From positions 1 to 33,214 of the forward strand of contig URFJ01000006.1 in assembly GCA_900547135.1 (NCBI GenBank): 33,214 bases of DNA. Reading direction: 5' to 3'. Both the position numbers and the translations under genes were made by a program. Position 1 is the first letter of the stretch. The number at the start of each line of letters is the position of its first letter. The notes beneath the pieces were generated by a model. That model saw nothing but the letters and a program-made list of their open reading frames with translations, did not search any database and was not told the DNA's origin. Origin of the DNA: an uncultured Eubacteriales bacterium. GTDB lineage: Bacteria > Bacillota > Clostridia > Christensenellales > CAG-138. Of this stretch, positions 14,189 to 21,831 are shown one piece after another.

Positions 14189-17179
14189 TTATTTTAGATA
14201 GCCGGCGTACCAGCCAAGGCTTTCGCCGTCGCTGAAAATGAATATGTCGTTTGAACCTGGCGGCAGCGATATGCCCAAAAGCTTGAGTGCAAAGTGGTGA
14301 AGCTGCAATATATAGTCGCGCTCCCCGTTTTCCACGTTGTCCCGCGCGATGAGTTCGATTGAGTTGAAGCCGAGGTTCAATATGCCCATAATGTCCAAGC
14401 CCTCGGTGTTGAGCCCCATAGGAAGCTGCATCCCTATGAACAGCATAGGTTCTCCGGCTTTGCCGCCTGAGCTCCAGGCGGTAAGCAGGCGTATGTCCAG
14501 GGGAACCCCCTTTTGCCCGCTTCCAAAGTCGCCCAGATGGACCTTCCATACAAGGCCGTACCAGTCCCCGCTGAGCTTGCCCTGCTTTACCGGGCACGTT
14601 ATAGAGCCATAGCCCATGCCCTCTGGGGTTAAATCGTTGTTCCCAGATACCATCTTTTCAAATTCGCAGACAAACCTGTCCTTGAAGGAATTGGGGCGCA
14701 TGGAGCTGCCTTTTATGTCAAATGAGATTGAGCCGTACAGCACGCTAAGCTTCATATCACTGCCTATGGCTATCTGAAGGCCGTGATAGGCCAGGCCCTC
14801 AACACCCTCCTGGCCGCTGCTTCCGTAGCTGAACAGGTCGCAGCCGTCTGGATTGATAAAGTCGAGTTTGCCGCTCAATGTGAATACCCCGCCCCCGCCG
14901 TCAGTGTCAAAGCTGCATTGAACGCTCTCAACGGATAAGCTGGAGATAGCGCTTGAATCAAGGCTGTAGCTGACAGGGTTTCTAAGTGTAAACGAATAGT
15001 TGTGAAGATCGCCGCTGTTCTGATATACGCCGTCGAGCAGCATGCAGTTTCCGCTCTTGGCTCCCTCAACGACGCAATTTGAGCCAAACAGCCTGTTTAC
15101 CATCAGTTCGCAGGCGCAGTAGATCATATCCACCCTTGAGTCCTCTCCGCTAGCCCCATTTCTCATGCAGATGACGGCGTTGTTCGTTACAAAGCCGACC
15201 TCGTCCGTTTCTTCGGTGTTTACGATCATGGAGTTCGGCTCGTACAGCACCACGCTGAATACGGGCGAGCACGACAGCTGGCATACGCCCTGTTCAGAGC
15301 TAAGCTCGCCCATGGGAAGTATGAGATGATGAGCGTAAATCTTCTCCGGATCCATGCTATTAACGATCAGGCTAAGTTTTTGGGGCATATCTTTTGCTTG
15401 TACAGGGCAGTTGAGAATTATAGTCCCTTCAAATTCAGGGTCGTTGATTGTGTTGATGAAATGTTCAAAGCCCTTCCTGGGATTTCCGTTTTCGTCCAAT
15501 GCCCGTCTATAGGCAGCCTGGAAAACAGTATGGTTTCCATAACTTCGTCCCCCCGAGTTCATCAGATCCAGTATGCTGTTGCCGGTATGCCTCCGCTTAA
15601 ACATAAACGCGGTTCTGGTCGTACCCGAGCTGCGCCAGCTGGATTCGGCCTCCACGCCCGACCCGTTAGCCGGTTCTTTAAGCACGAAGTCAAACGCGTT
15701 CGTTTCAACACGGCACTCATCAACGAATAGCGCTTTACTGATCGTTTCTTCAGATGAGCCGTTGGAGATATCGGGCTCCGTGTAATAAATGAATATATCC
15801 TGTTGGTTCAACATGCCGTTAAGGCCTTCGCAGTATCCGGATATATATACATTGGGTTCCGCGCTTTGATAGGTGTTGGCCAGATATAGACGGTCCCATT
15901 GGCCGTTGGCGCCCATTCTGTACATGAGGCCGCCTGAGCACGTTGCGGCGCCCTTTAGGGCGGCTTTCTCCCCATGGCCAGCGTATTTCAGAATGATTTC
16001 GTTATTCCTTAAATTTGAGATGCCTTTATCCACGGTTTTGATGAACTTCTTTTGTAATGCCGCGCCTATCCCGCAATATGGAACAACGGGTACGGTTAAG
16101 TTTCCCTCAAGGGTTGTTTCATCGACGTTTAAACCTTTTTGGTCCGATCCATTGGCGAGCGGCTTGCAAATCCGTGTATGTTTTGTACCGGCCGTAAACT
16201 CCGCCCATGCCGCTGTGAACGCGTCGTTGGGCGTGGTTTTGCCAGGCTGTTCCGACGCCCCGCGTACCGAGATGTTTGACTTGCAATGCGGATGGAATAT
16301 AATTGAGCCTCTTCCTTTTTCGTATGTGAGATACTCACGCCCATTAAAATCAAGCATTAGCGTACCGTCACCGCGGATGATGGAATACCTCCCGCACGGC
16401 CCGATGTACAGCTTATCGCCCTTTTGCTCGAATACGAGGCTGCGTTCCCCCTCAGGGGAGATGGCTACCTCATGCCCGTATATGGAATTAAAGTTCGTAA
16501 CCAGGGGTGCTTGTGCCTCAAGCTTGAAGAACGTAGCACTCCCGTTTAACGGGGCAGACGGGTTTACAGCAGCGCTTACGGATGCGTCCTGGCCGCTTTT
16601 AAACAGCGGGTAATGGATATGTCCGCCGCTGTCAACGGCGTATTCAAAGCCTGGGTTCAAACCGTCGAGCAATCCAGCGCTCTTTGAAAGTGAAAAAACA
16701 ATAGAGCCTGCCAACTCGCCGTCCAGCTCCAAATGTGCGGAAACCGCGTTAAAGGCAAGCTCTTCCTTTGTCAGTGATAAAACGCTCAGGCCGCCGGGCG
16801 CGGTAAAGGTAATCCTTCCGTCCCTATACAGCGCTTTAGCGTTTTTTGGAAACACCAGCGCATATTCACCAACTTTTATATCGCAGCCTTCAACAAACCT
16901 TTCCTCAGCGTCTTGGCCTTTAAAACTGATAAAAGAATATCCGGATTCAACGGGCGGATCTTTTATCCATATAATTGAACCGCATCCGATCTGGTTCAGG
17001 ATATAAACCAGATTATCTATAAGCGGGTCATCCGCTATAAAGCCGTCTGGAATAAAGACATAACTTTCATTTTCAAAGCGGTCTGAGCGGCCATTGATGA
17101 TTTCGGCCTCATCCTTAAAGAATAGAATGCACTTGTGTTTTAGTTGTACATATTTGTAATTTTTATGTGTTTTATACAT
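14189..17179 (-). CDS. Large beta-rich protein of unknown function, first gene of the cassette
   Basis: A 996-residue protein with a GGGAGG site eight bases before its ATG. There is no signal peptide or convincing membrane segment. The first ~110 residues are mixed alpha/beta; the rest is mostly beta-strand with many Gly/Ser/Asn turns and scattered cysteines (about 20), including glycine-rich turns such as FDTDGGGGVFTLSG near 765. I recognise no domain. It ends in TAA, 19 bases before the metallo-beta-lactamase gene, and has good spacing and no terminator in between, so the cassette is probably one operon read from here. The style of its sequence resembles the two other giant segments, suggesting they act in one complex or on one target. 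Confidence 0.8.
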   Translation of the reverse strand: MYKTHKNYKYVQLKHKCILFFKDEAEIINGRSDRFENESYVFIPDGFIADDPLIDNLVYILNQIGCGSIIWIKDPPVESGYSFISFKGQDAEERFVEGCDIKVGEYALVFPKNAKALYRDGRITFTAPGGLSVLSLTKEELAFNAVSAHLELDGELAGSIVFSLSKSAGLLDGLNPGFEYAVDSGGHIHYPLFKSGQDASVSAAVNPSAPLNGSATFFKLEAQAPLVTNFNSIYGHEVAISPEGERSLVFEQKGDKLYIGPCGRYSIIRGDGTLMLDFNGREYLTYEKGRGSIIFHPHCKSNISVRGASEQPGKTTPNDAFTAAWAEFTAGTKHTRICKPLANGSDQKGLNVDETTLEGNLTVPVVPYCGIGAALQKKFIKTVDKGISNLRNNEIILKYAGHGEKAALKGAATCSGGLMYRMGANGQWDRLYLANTYQSAEPNVYISGYCEGLNGMLNQQDIFIYYTEPDISNGSSEETISKALFVDECRVETNAFDFVLKEPANGSGVEAESSWRSSGTTRTAFMFKRRHTGNSILDLMNSGGRSYGNHTVFQAAYRRALDENGNPRKGFEHFINTINDPEFEGTIILNCPVQAKDMPQKLSLIVNSMDPEKIYAHHLILPMGELSSEQGVCQLSCSPVFSVVLYEPNSMIVNTEETDEVGFVTNNAVICMRNGASGEDSRVDMIYCACELMVNRLFGSNCVVEGAKSGNCMLLDGVYQNSGDLHNYSFTLRNPVSYSLDSSAISSLSVESVQCSFDTDGGGGVFTLSGKLDFINPDGCDLFSYGSSGQEGVEGLAYHGLQIAIGSDMKLSVLYGSISFDIKGSSMRPNSFKDRFVCEFEKMVSGNNDLTPEGMGYGSITCPVKQGKLSGDWYGLVWKVHLGDFGSGQKGVPLDIRLLTAWSSGGKAGEPMLFIGMQLPMGLNTEGLDIMGILNLGFNSIELIARDNVENGERDYILQLHHFALKLLGISLPPGSNDIFIFSDGESLGWYAGYLK

Positions 17180-17227
17180 TATAACACCTCCCTCTCTAAG
17201 ATATTGGAGGCTGGCTAAAATTGTGAA

Positions 17228-17276
17228 TGTATAATCTGACTAAAAACAAACCACAAGCGTATACCGATAGATACGC
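17228..17276 (-). promoter_or_regulatory. Possible promoter and operator of the giant-protein cassette
   Basis: On the minus strand TTGTGG (17256-17251), a 17-base spacer and TATACA (17233-17228) form a weak promoter about 50 bases before the first cassette gene. Just upstream lies an inverted repeat GCGTAT-N8-ATACGC (17257-17276). It contains TATACC, the same half-site as the palindrome between the AbrB-like and XRE genes. The AT-rich stretch 17277-17456 holds nothing else I can support. Confidence 0.35.
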
Positions 17277-17456
17277 GGGTTTAGCCTATTTTTATGTAGA
17301 TATTCCGTAGTAATATGCTATTTGTATTATCATAAAATAAATATGTAAACTTTACCATATTTGCGGCGGCTGTTCCGTCCTGTGACACTTATTTTGTAAA
17401 ACGTAACAAAATTTATACTATTAATGAAAACACTTTGATTATTATAAAAAGAAAGC

Positions 17457-17520
17457 AAAAGGACTATTGAAATTTCCTGCATAGGCTTGGCATGCTGTAT
17501 GGAAATGCAACAGCCCTTTT
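17457..17520 (-). terminator. Terminator of the AbrB-like gene
   Basis: Arms of about 20 bases (17457-17477 and 17501-17520) pair well only as minus-strand RNA, where two G-U pairs replace mismatches. The 3' side is followed by a T-rich run (CTTTCTTTTTATAAT). It lies about 100 bases after the stop of the AbrB-like gene and should isolate it from the cassette. Confidence 0.65.
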
Positions 17521-17616
17521 CCCTGCATGTCGTAGTATACAGGATATGGCGGCGCGTGCCTTTGATTAATAGCTGCCGGATAAGCCCGCGCGCAGTTCTC
17601 CTGTACCTATCGCTTT

Positions 17617-17907
17617 TTACTCAAGCGTTTTAATCTCAGCTATACACTTCTTGCATATGCTGAATCCACGATAATCCACCAGGGTCTTGGATTCCCTGTG
17701 GCATAGGCTGCAGCCCGGGGCGAACTTGCGAAGCACCAGACACTCGCCCATGATGGACATTTCAACCTTACTCCCGTTCTCAATTCCATTGATCCTTCTC
17801 CATTCGGCCGGTGGAACTACTCGTCCAAAGTCGTCAATTTCCCTTACAATGCCCGTGGTTTTGATATCAGTCACCTCCATCTCTTGCGGAATGCTTGACC
17901 GCGCCAT
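17617..17907 (-). CDS. AbrB/SpoVT-type DNA-binding regulator with C-terminal zinc ribbon
   Basis: A 96-residue protein. Residues 18-55 have the swapped-hairpin AbrB pattern: TTGIVREIDDFGRVVPPAEW then NGIENGSKVEMSI and LVLRKF. The C-terminus has two CxxC pairs (CSLC and CKKC) some 22 residues apart, a small zinc ribbon found in a subset of Clostridia AbrB-like proteins. In this family the N-terminal dimer binds AT-rich promoter DNA and represses transition-state genes. The start may be the ATG at 17907 or the one at 17880; the latter gives a protein closer to family length. Its promoter faces that of the XRE gene. It may control the cassette downstream, but a terminator separates them, so this rests on proximity. 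Confidence 0.85.
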   Translation of the reverse strand: MARSSIPQEMEVTDIKTTGIVREIDDFGRVVPPAEWRRINGIENGSKVEMSIMGECLVLRKFAPGCSLCHRESKTLVDYRGFSICKKCIAEIKTLE

Positions 17908-17928
17908 CTTGTATCACTTTTACAACCT

Positions 17929-17957
17929 ATTATACCATATTATGGGTATAAAATCAA
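17929..17957 (-). promoter_or_regulatory. Promoter of the AbrB-like gene with overlapping palindrome
   Basis: TTGATT (17957-17952), a 17-base spacer and a perfect TATAAT (17934-17929) on the minus strand. An inverted repeat TTATACC-N8-GGTATAA (17930-17951) fills the promoter spacer and -10, the expected place for an operator of one of the two divergent regulators. Confidence 0.65.
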
Positions 17958-17995
17958 TATTATTGTTATGATTACAAAAGAGGGAGGGGGATTTT

Positions 17996-18265
17996 ATGCC
18001 AAAACCAGTTAGCCAAAACGGTAACAAAAATCTGATAGGCCAGAGATTGAAGGAGCTGCGCGCAAGCACTGGCCTATCGCAGCGGGGACTGGCTAGAAAA
18101 TTGCAGCTAATTGGCGTGGATATGGATAAAAACGTTATTACTCGTATAGAGACAAATAAGAGATACGTGTCTGATATAGAGTTGTGGGCACTTTCCCGTG
18201 TGTTTGGGGTATCATATGACTATTTAATCGACGGCAAGAAACAAAACATGCAGAAGATCGAATGA
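17996..18265 (+). CDS. XRE-family helix-turn-helix regulator
   Basis: An 89-residue protein whose residues 14-80 form a Cro/C1-type HTH: IGQRLKELRASTGLSQRGLA followed by ITRIETNKRYVSDIELWALS and FGVSYDYLI. There is no extra sensor domain, so it probably acts as a simple repressor dimer. A GAGGGAGGGGG site lies upstream of the ATG. It is divergent from the AbrB-like gene with 88 bases between them, and the palindrome at 17930-17951 is a plausible shared operator. No terminator is evident before the decarboxylase promoter about 110 bases downstream. Confidence 0.88.
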   Translation: MPKPVSQNGNKNLIGQRLKELRASTGLSQRGLARKLQLIGVDMDKNVITRIETNKRYVSDIELWALSRVFGVSYDYLIDGKKQNMQKIE

Positions 18266-18344
18266 AAAATATTGATATATTATCTATAGGGCTATTATGA
18301 TTGAAATCACATTATCTTTGTTTTGTTGTTTTATTTAGGCTGAA

Positions 18345-18385
18345 CTGGAAACGTTAAATGTAAACTATTTTTTGTTGACGTTTCC
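18345..18385 (+). promoter_or_regulatory. cre-like site and inverted repeat at the decarboxylase promoter
   Basis: CTGGAAACGTTAAAT (18345-18359) matches the cre core TGNAANCG bound by CcpA in Firmicutes. The 8-base arms GGAAACGT (18347-18354) and ACGTTTCC (18378-18385) form an inverted repeat whose right arm overlaps the -35. Catabolite control or local repression is possible; this is motif-level evidence only. Confidence 0.3.
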
Positions 18386-18403
18386 TTTTTAGGCCAATAT
18401 AAT
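18375..18403 (+). promoter_or_regulatory. Promoter of the decarboxylase leader and operon
   Basis: TTGACG (18375-18380), a 17-base spacer and a perfect TATAAT (18398-18403). Transcription should begin near 18410, about 200 bases before the oadB start codon, leaving a long leader. Confidence 0.8.
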
Positions 18404-18409
18404 TATACG

Positions 18410-18550
18410 GTAAAGGGGAGTAATTGGCGTTGCTTAATGCGACGTGGTTTGGGGCGTCAGTACGGCGGCATGCCCGCTCCAGCCTTGGATGCGTTTGTCC
18501 AATGATGAGACTTTTGCTTTGTTATTAACGCCCAAAGCAAAGGTCTTTTT
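18410..18550 (+). ncRNA. Structured leader ending in a terminator (riboswitch or attenuator candidate)
   Basis: Between the promoter and the oadB start lies a ~140-base structured region. Hairpins: CGTTGC/GCGACG (18428-18444), GGGGCG/CGCTCC (18451-18480, with an inner GGC/GCC stem), TTGGA/TCCAA (18485-18502). Last is a 14-bp stem (AGACTTTTGCTTTG at 18508-18521 with CAAAGCAAAGGTCT at 18533-18546) followed by TTTT. That final hairpin is a good intrinsic terminator placed before, not after, the gene. This is the layout of a transcription-attenuating riboswitch, though an independent small RNA is also possible. I did not recognise a known riboswitch class. Confidence 0.55.
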
Positions 18551-18618
18551 ATTAGCCGGACGGTATCGGGCGTGAGGAACAGGATAACAATTATAATAAT
18601 TGAAGGGACGTGGTTCAT

Positions 18619-19728
18619 TTGCAGGAATTTCTCGACCTGTTTTCAAACGTTGCCAATTTCACATGGCAGCAAGGGCTTATGATACTGATTGGCGGTCTGT
18701 TGATCTACCTTGCTATACGGCGGGACATGGAGCCTACGCTTCTGCTTCCGATGGGCTTTGGCGCGATTATAGTCAACCTCCCGTTTGTAAACATAGGCGC
18801 TATCGAAACGCTGTTTAACGCGGGAATCGCGACGGAGCTGTTTCCCCTGCTGTTGTTTATAGGCATAGGCGCAATGATCGACTTTGGGCCGCTGTTGTCA
18901 AACCCAAAGATGTTCCTGTTCGGCGCGGCCGCCCAGTTTGGAATATTCTTTACCCTTATCATGGCGCGCCTTATCGGCTTTGACTTAAACGACGCGGCGT
19001 CGATAGCGATAATCGGCGCAGCCGACGGCCCTACCTCCATATATGTGGCCAACTATTTTAATTCCAGGTTCCAGGGGCCAATAATGGTGGCTGCATATTC
19101 GTATATGGCGCTTGTTCCTATCGTGCAGCCCCCCGTTATAAGGGCGATAACCACCAAAAGGGAACGCTGTATCAAAATGCCGTATAAACCAAGCTCAATA
19201 TCCCACGCCACAAGAATACTGTTTCCCATAATCGTAACCGTGGTAGCGGGTACGATAGCTCCAAAATCCGCGGAGCTCATCGGCTTTTTGATGTTTGGAA
19301 ACCTCATACGTGAATGCGGGGTTCTAAAATCCCTGAGCGACAGCGCGCAGAACCAGCTAGCCAACCTGATAACGCTGGTGCTTGGCATATCCGTGGCTTT
19401 CAAGATGCGCGCGGAGCTGTTCGTAACCACGGCTACGCTGGCTATAATCGGCCTCGGTTTGATTGCGTTTATCTTTGACACGGTGGGCGGCGTATTGTTC
19501 GCGAAGTTCATAAACCTGTTCTCCAGTAACAAGGTCAACCCCATGATCGGCGCTGCCGGCATATCCGCGTTTCCAATGTCCTCGCGGGTTGTGCATAAGA
19601 TGGGACTTAAGGAAGACCCGCATAACTTCCTTCTGATGCATGCCGCCGGCGCAAACGTAAGCGGCCAGATAGCGTCTGTAATCGCGGGCGGACTGATAAT
19701 AACGCTTGTAGAAACCATAATTGGATGA
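18619..19728 (+). CDS. oadB: Sodium-translocating decarboxylase, beta subunit
   Basis: A ~370-residue polytopic membrane protein of the OadB/GcdB/MmdB family, which couples decarboxylation of carboxybiotin to export of sodium. Family motifs are clear: FTWQQGLMILIGGLLIYLAI at the N-terminus, IGAADGPTSIYVANYF in the conserved membrane-embedded region with the sodium-coupling aspartate, and ISAFPMSSRVVHKMG near the C-terminus. I prefer the TTG at 18619, ten bases after GAAGGGA; the in-frame GTG at 18610 is too close to that site. The gene is followed 17 bases later by a gamma-like subunit, but no carboxyltransferase alpha or biotin-carrier gene is nearby, so its substrate (oxaloacetate, methylmalonyl-CoA or glutaconyl-CoA) cannot be told. 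Confidence 0.9.
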   Translation: MQEFLDLFSNVANFTWQQGLMILIGGLLIYLAIRRDMEPTLLLPMGFGAIIVNLPFVNIGAIETLFNAGIATELFPLLLFIGIGAMIDFGPLLSNPKMFLFGAAAQFGIFFTLIMARLIGFDLNDAASIAIIGAADGPTSIYVANYFNSRFQGPIMVAAYSYMALVPIVQPPVIRAITTKRERCIKMPYKPSSISHATRILFPIIVTVVAGTIAPKSAELIGFLMFGNLIRECGVLKSLSDSAQNQLANLITLVLGISVAFKMRAELFVTTATLAIIGLGLIAFIFDTVGGVLFAKFINLFSSNKVNPMIGAAGISAFPMSSRVVHKMGLKEDPHNFLLMHAAGANVSGQIASVIAGGLIITLVETIIG

Positions 19729-19745
19729 TGGGAAGGAGCAATATA

Positions 19746-19979
19746 ATGAGATATCTGTTGAATACTGAAACAAACGGCTTGGAGCCTATGAATACAACCG
19801 AGAAGGAAACAGCCGGCTCAGAATTATTCGCCCTGAAATTCTCGCCCGATACGCTTCCAGAGGCATTGCTGCTTACGGCAAAGGGGCTTGTAGGAATCTT
19901 TGTGGTGGTGGCGGTGATAATGGCCGCCGTTGCGGCGCTTAATCGGCTTTTTAAGGCCAAAAAGAGCGAGGATCAATAA
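19746..19979 (+). CDS. Decarboxylase gamma-like small membrane subunit
   Basis: A 77-residue protein with one membrane helix (about 42-63, LTAKGLVGIFVVVAVIMAAV) and a short lysine-rich cytoplasmic tail, the architecture of OAD-gamma subunits that hold the complex together at the membrane. The ATG at 19746 has a strong GGAAGGAG seven bases upstream; an ATG at 19725 overlaps oadB and lacks such a site. Its position right after the beta subunit supports the call; the sequence itself is too short for firm family assignment. Confidence 0.75.
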   Translation: MRYLLNTETNGLEPMNTTEKETAGSELFALKFSPDTLPEALLLTAKGLVGIFVVVAVIMAAVAALNRLFKAKKSEDQ

Positions 19980-19997
19980 TCTCTTAGGCTTGTACGC

Positions 19998-20027
19998 TTC
20001 GCACCGCGCCCTACAGCGCGGTGCGAA
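19998..20027 (+). terminator. Hairpin after the decarboxylase genes
   Basis: A perfect 12-bp stem TTCGCACCGCGC / GCGCGGTGCGAA around a six-base loop, 18 bases after the gamma-subunit stop. Only CTTATT follows, so it is a weak terminator. It resembles GC-rich palindromes at 22811-22850 and 26117-26157 and may belong to a dispersed repeat. Confidence 0.5.
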
Positions 20028-20036
20028 CTTATTCCA

Positions 20037-20190
20037 GGGTGCGTGGATTAAAATGCCCTACGCCAAGTTAACGATCTGCACCGGCGCGTCGGTCGCACCC
20101 CACGTGGATGCGTGGATTGAAATTTTGGCAGATGATCGGGGAAGCTGTCGGCCTGCGTTTCGCATCCCATGCGGGCGCGTGAATTGAAAT
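20037..20190 (+). CRISPR. Relic type I-C-like CRISPR array (three degenerate repeats, two spacers)
   Basis: The middle repeat (20092-20123, 32 bases) opens GTCGCACCCCACGTGG and ends TGCGTGGATTGAAAT, very close to the well-known type I-C repeat, which usually ends GAAAC. The third copy (20159-20190) matches it at 25 of 32 positions, with most changes being transitions. The first copy (20037-20054) retains only the 3' half (GTGCGTGGATTAAAAT). Spacers are 37 bases (20055-20091) and 35 bases (20124-20158), normal for I-C. There are no cas genes in the window and the repeats are diverged, so the array is probably dead. Confidence 0.75.
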
Positions 20191-20201
20191 TTCCACCCTA
20201 T

Positions 20202-20316
20202 GAGTAGGATTTACCGCTTGCCAGCTCAGCCGCGAAGAAGCCCGCTGAAAGCAGCTTTTAAACATGATATGAAAGGGCGGGACGCTGTAAGCCGAATTTA
20301 TCGCAAAGCCCCTGAC
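20202..20316 (-). pseudogene. Duplicated fragment of the winged-helix regulator gene
   Basis: The core 20244-20309 matches 23163-23228, inside the intact regulator, at 64 of 66 bases. Translated on the minus strand it gives CDKFGLQRPALSYHV, then TAA in place of a serine codon, then KLLSAGFFAAELA. Weaker similarity continues to a TAG near 20202. It covers only the HTH segment and abuts the last CRISPR repeat. It cannot encode a working regulator. Confidence 0.8.
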
Positions 20317-20452
20317 GCAATGTACGCTATAAAAGCATATTTTTGAAGTGGGATTGAATAAACCGTATAATAACCCTTATTTGCAAAAAGTGACATAGAA
20401 ATGAACTCTGTTTACTGCTATGCTGTACGTAAGAAAAAATTGGAGGTATTAT

Positions 20453-21786
20453 ATGAAAAGGCTAATTTCCATGCTAATTGCGCTGGCCTTCATATTTACT
20501 GGGGCGGCGCCGCTAGCCGGCGCTATTGACGAGCAAATCAGTACGAAAAACCATATCGACCTGATATATAAATATTATAGCGCGATAAACGATAATGACT
20601 ATGAGGCATATCTTGCCTCGTTAGGCGGTGTTTTCAAAACGGATATGATAATGGCATTGCCCATGCTCATTAAAGAACAAGTTGGTATTGCCGTAATAAA
20701 ATCGGTTGATTTGAAATCGGTGCGGGTACTTGCCGATATAACCGAAACCGAATATTCGGAAATTCCAGACTTGCAGATGCAAAATACGACAGCTTTACAG
20801 CAGATAAAGGACATGAGGAAATCTTGTTGAATGCAATATGGAGGTATATAATGATAATGAGTGCTTCTTTAACGGGACTAATTATGCGAGTATTGTATGT
20901 GGAGTGATCGATGGAGAATTAAAAATAATAGACAATAAACTACCTCTGCCTGATGAAGTAGCTGAGTTTGAGTCCGACAGGATATTACTTTAAAGTCCGT
21001 TTTCCGGATGAGAGCAGGGGGTTTTCGATATCGGATAAATTTAGTGAAGAATTTAAGCACGTTGCATCGTATAATGGGATTATGCCTACCAGCATAAAAG
21101 TACTGCGAGTATCAAAAAACATAATAGAAACCCCTGATTTTAAGCAGTATTGCCGTGTGGTCATGGTATGTGAGGAAGGCTATGAAAGCAGGCAGAATGA
21201 CTATAAGCAGGCATTTGCGTTAGCCATTAAGCATTTTGGCTGGTATAGAGTGCTAAAGCCTCAGGGAGATAGGGGTTGTGATGTGAGGGACACTATAGAC
21301 GACCAGCTTTATACACCAGAAGGAAAAAGCCTGTAGGATTGGCCCACATGCGATAAAGCTATGCTTGATACCTGGAATACTATTATGGTTAATTCCTCAA
21401 GACAGATATTTAAGCCTGAATATAGGAATGAAAAGGCAAATCTTTATGCATACGGAGAAAAGAAATATCAAGGAATTATGTATGAATGGCAGGTATGGAA
21501 AACGCTTGTGCCAAGAGGCATGAATTATATAGATGTGCTAAAATACTACTATAGCTATAATTCGAGAGGCGATGGGACGGGAACCTCCGTTGGTGAAATC
21601 AGGGTTTGCCGCAATCATACTGGAAGCTATGTCAATGTAACCCCCACTAAGCATACCGTACAAGCCTGCACAACATGTAAAGTACATATCACTGAAGGCC
21701 ATGTCTGGAAATTGCAGGGGAATGACCAGGTATGCACAAAGTGCAGCTTTTCGATTACTGTGATGAGCATTCCTGAACGCCAATGA
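20453..21786 (+). pseudogene. Broken gene for an exported protein, SpoIID-like central region
   Basis: An ATG at 20453 with a good GGAGG site starts a signal peptide (MKRLISMLIALAFIFTGAAP, cleavage near AGA). The frame is lost at 20828 (TGA), continues in the next frame (ECNMEVYNDNECFFNG) to 20991, then continues in the third frame from about 20965, then meets an in-frame TAG at 21334 and runs on to TGA at 21784. Together these are about 440 codons of one protein, with two frameshifts and one nonsense codon. The region QAFALAIKHFGWYRVLKP followed by YDV/CDVRDT, DQLY and TWNTIMV resembles SpoIID/LytB-type domains, though weakly. The C-terminus has two CxxC pairs (CTTC, CTKC) with intervening histidine and tryptophan. 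Assembly errors could mimic some lesions. Confidence 0.65.
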
Positions 21787-21831
21787 TTATTGTTAATTTA
21801 CCCGCTTAGCCGACCAAGTCATAAAAGGGCA

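Noticed and set aside
17180..17616. A tRNA or small RNA gene in the AT-rich gap before the cassette
   Set aside because: No cloverleaf or conserved tRNA elements were seen; the long hairpin is best explained as the AbrB-like gene's terminator.
20317..20452. GTGGGATTGAAT at 20348 as a possible fourth CRISPR repeat
   Set aside because: Only the last dozen bases resemble a repeat, it is about 160 bases from the array, and there is no 5' half.
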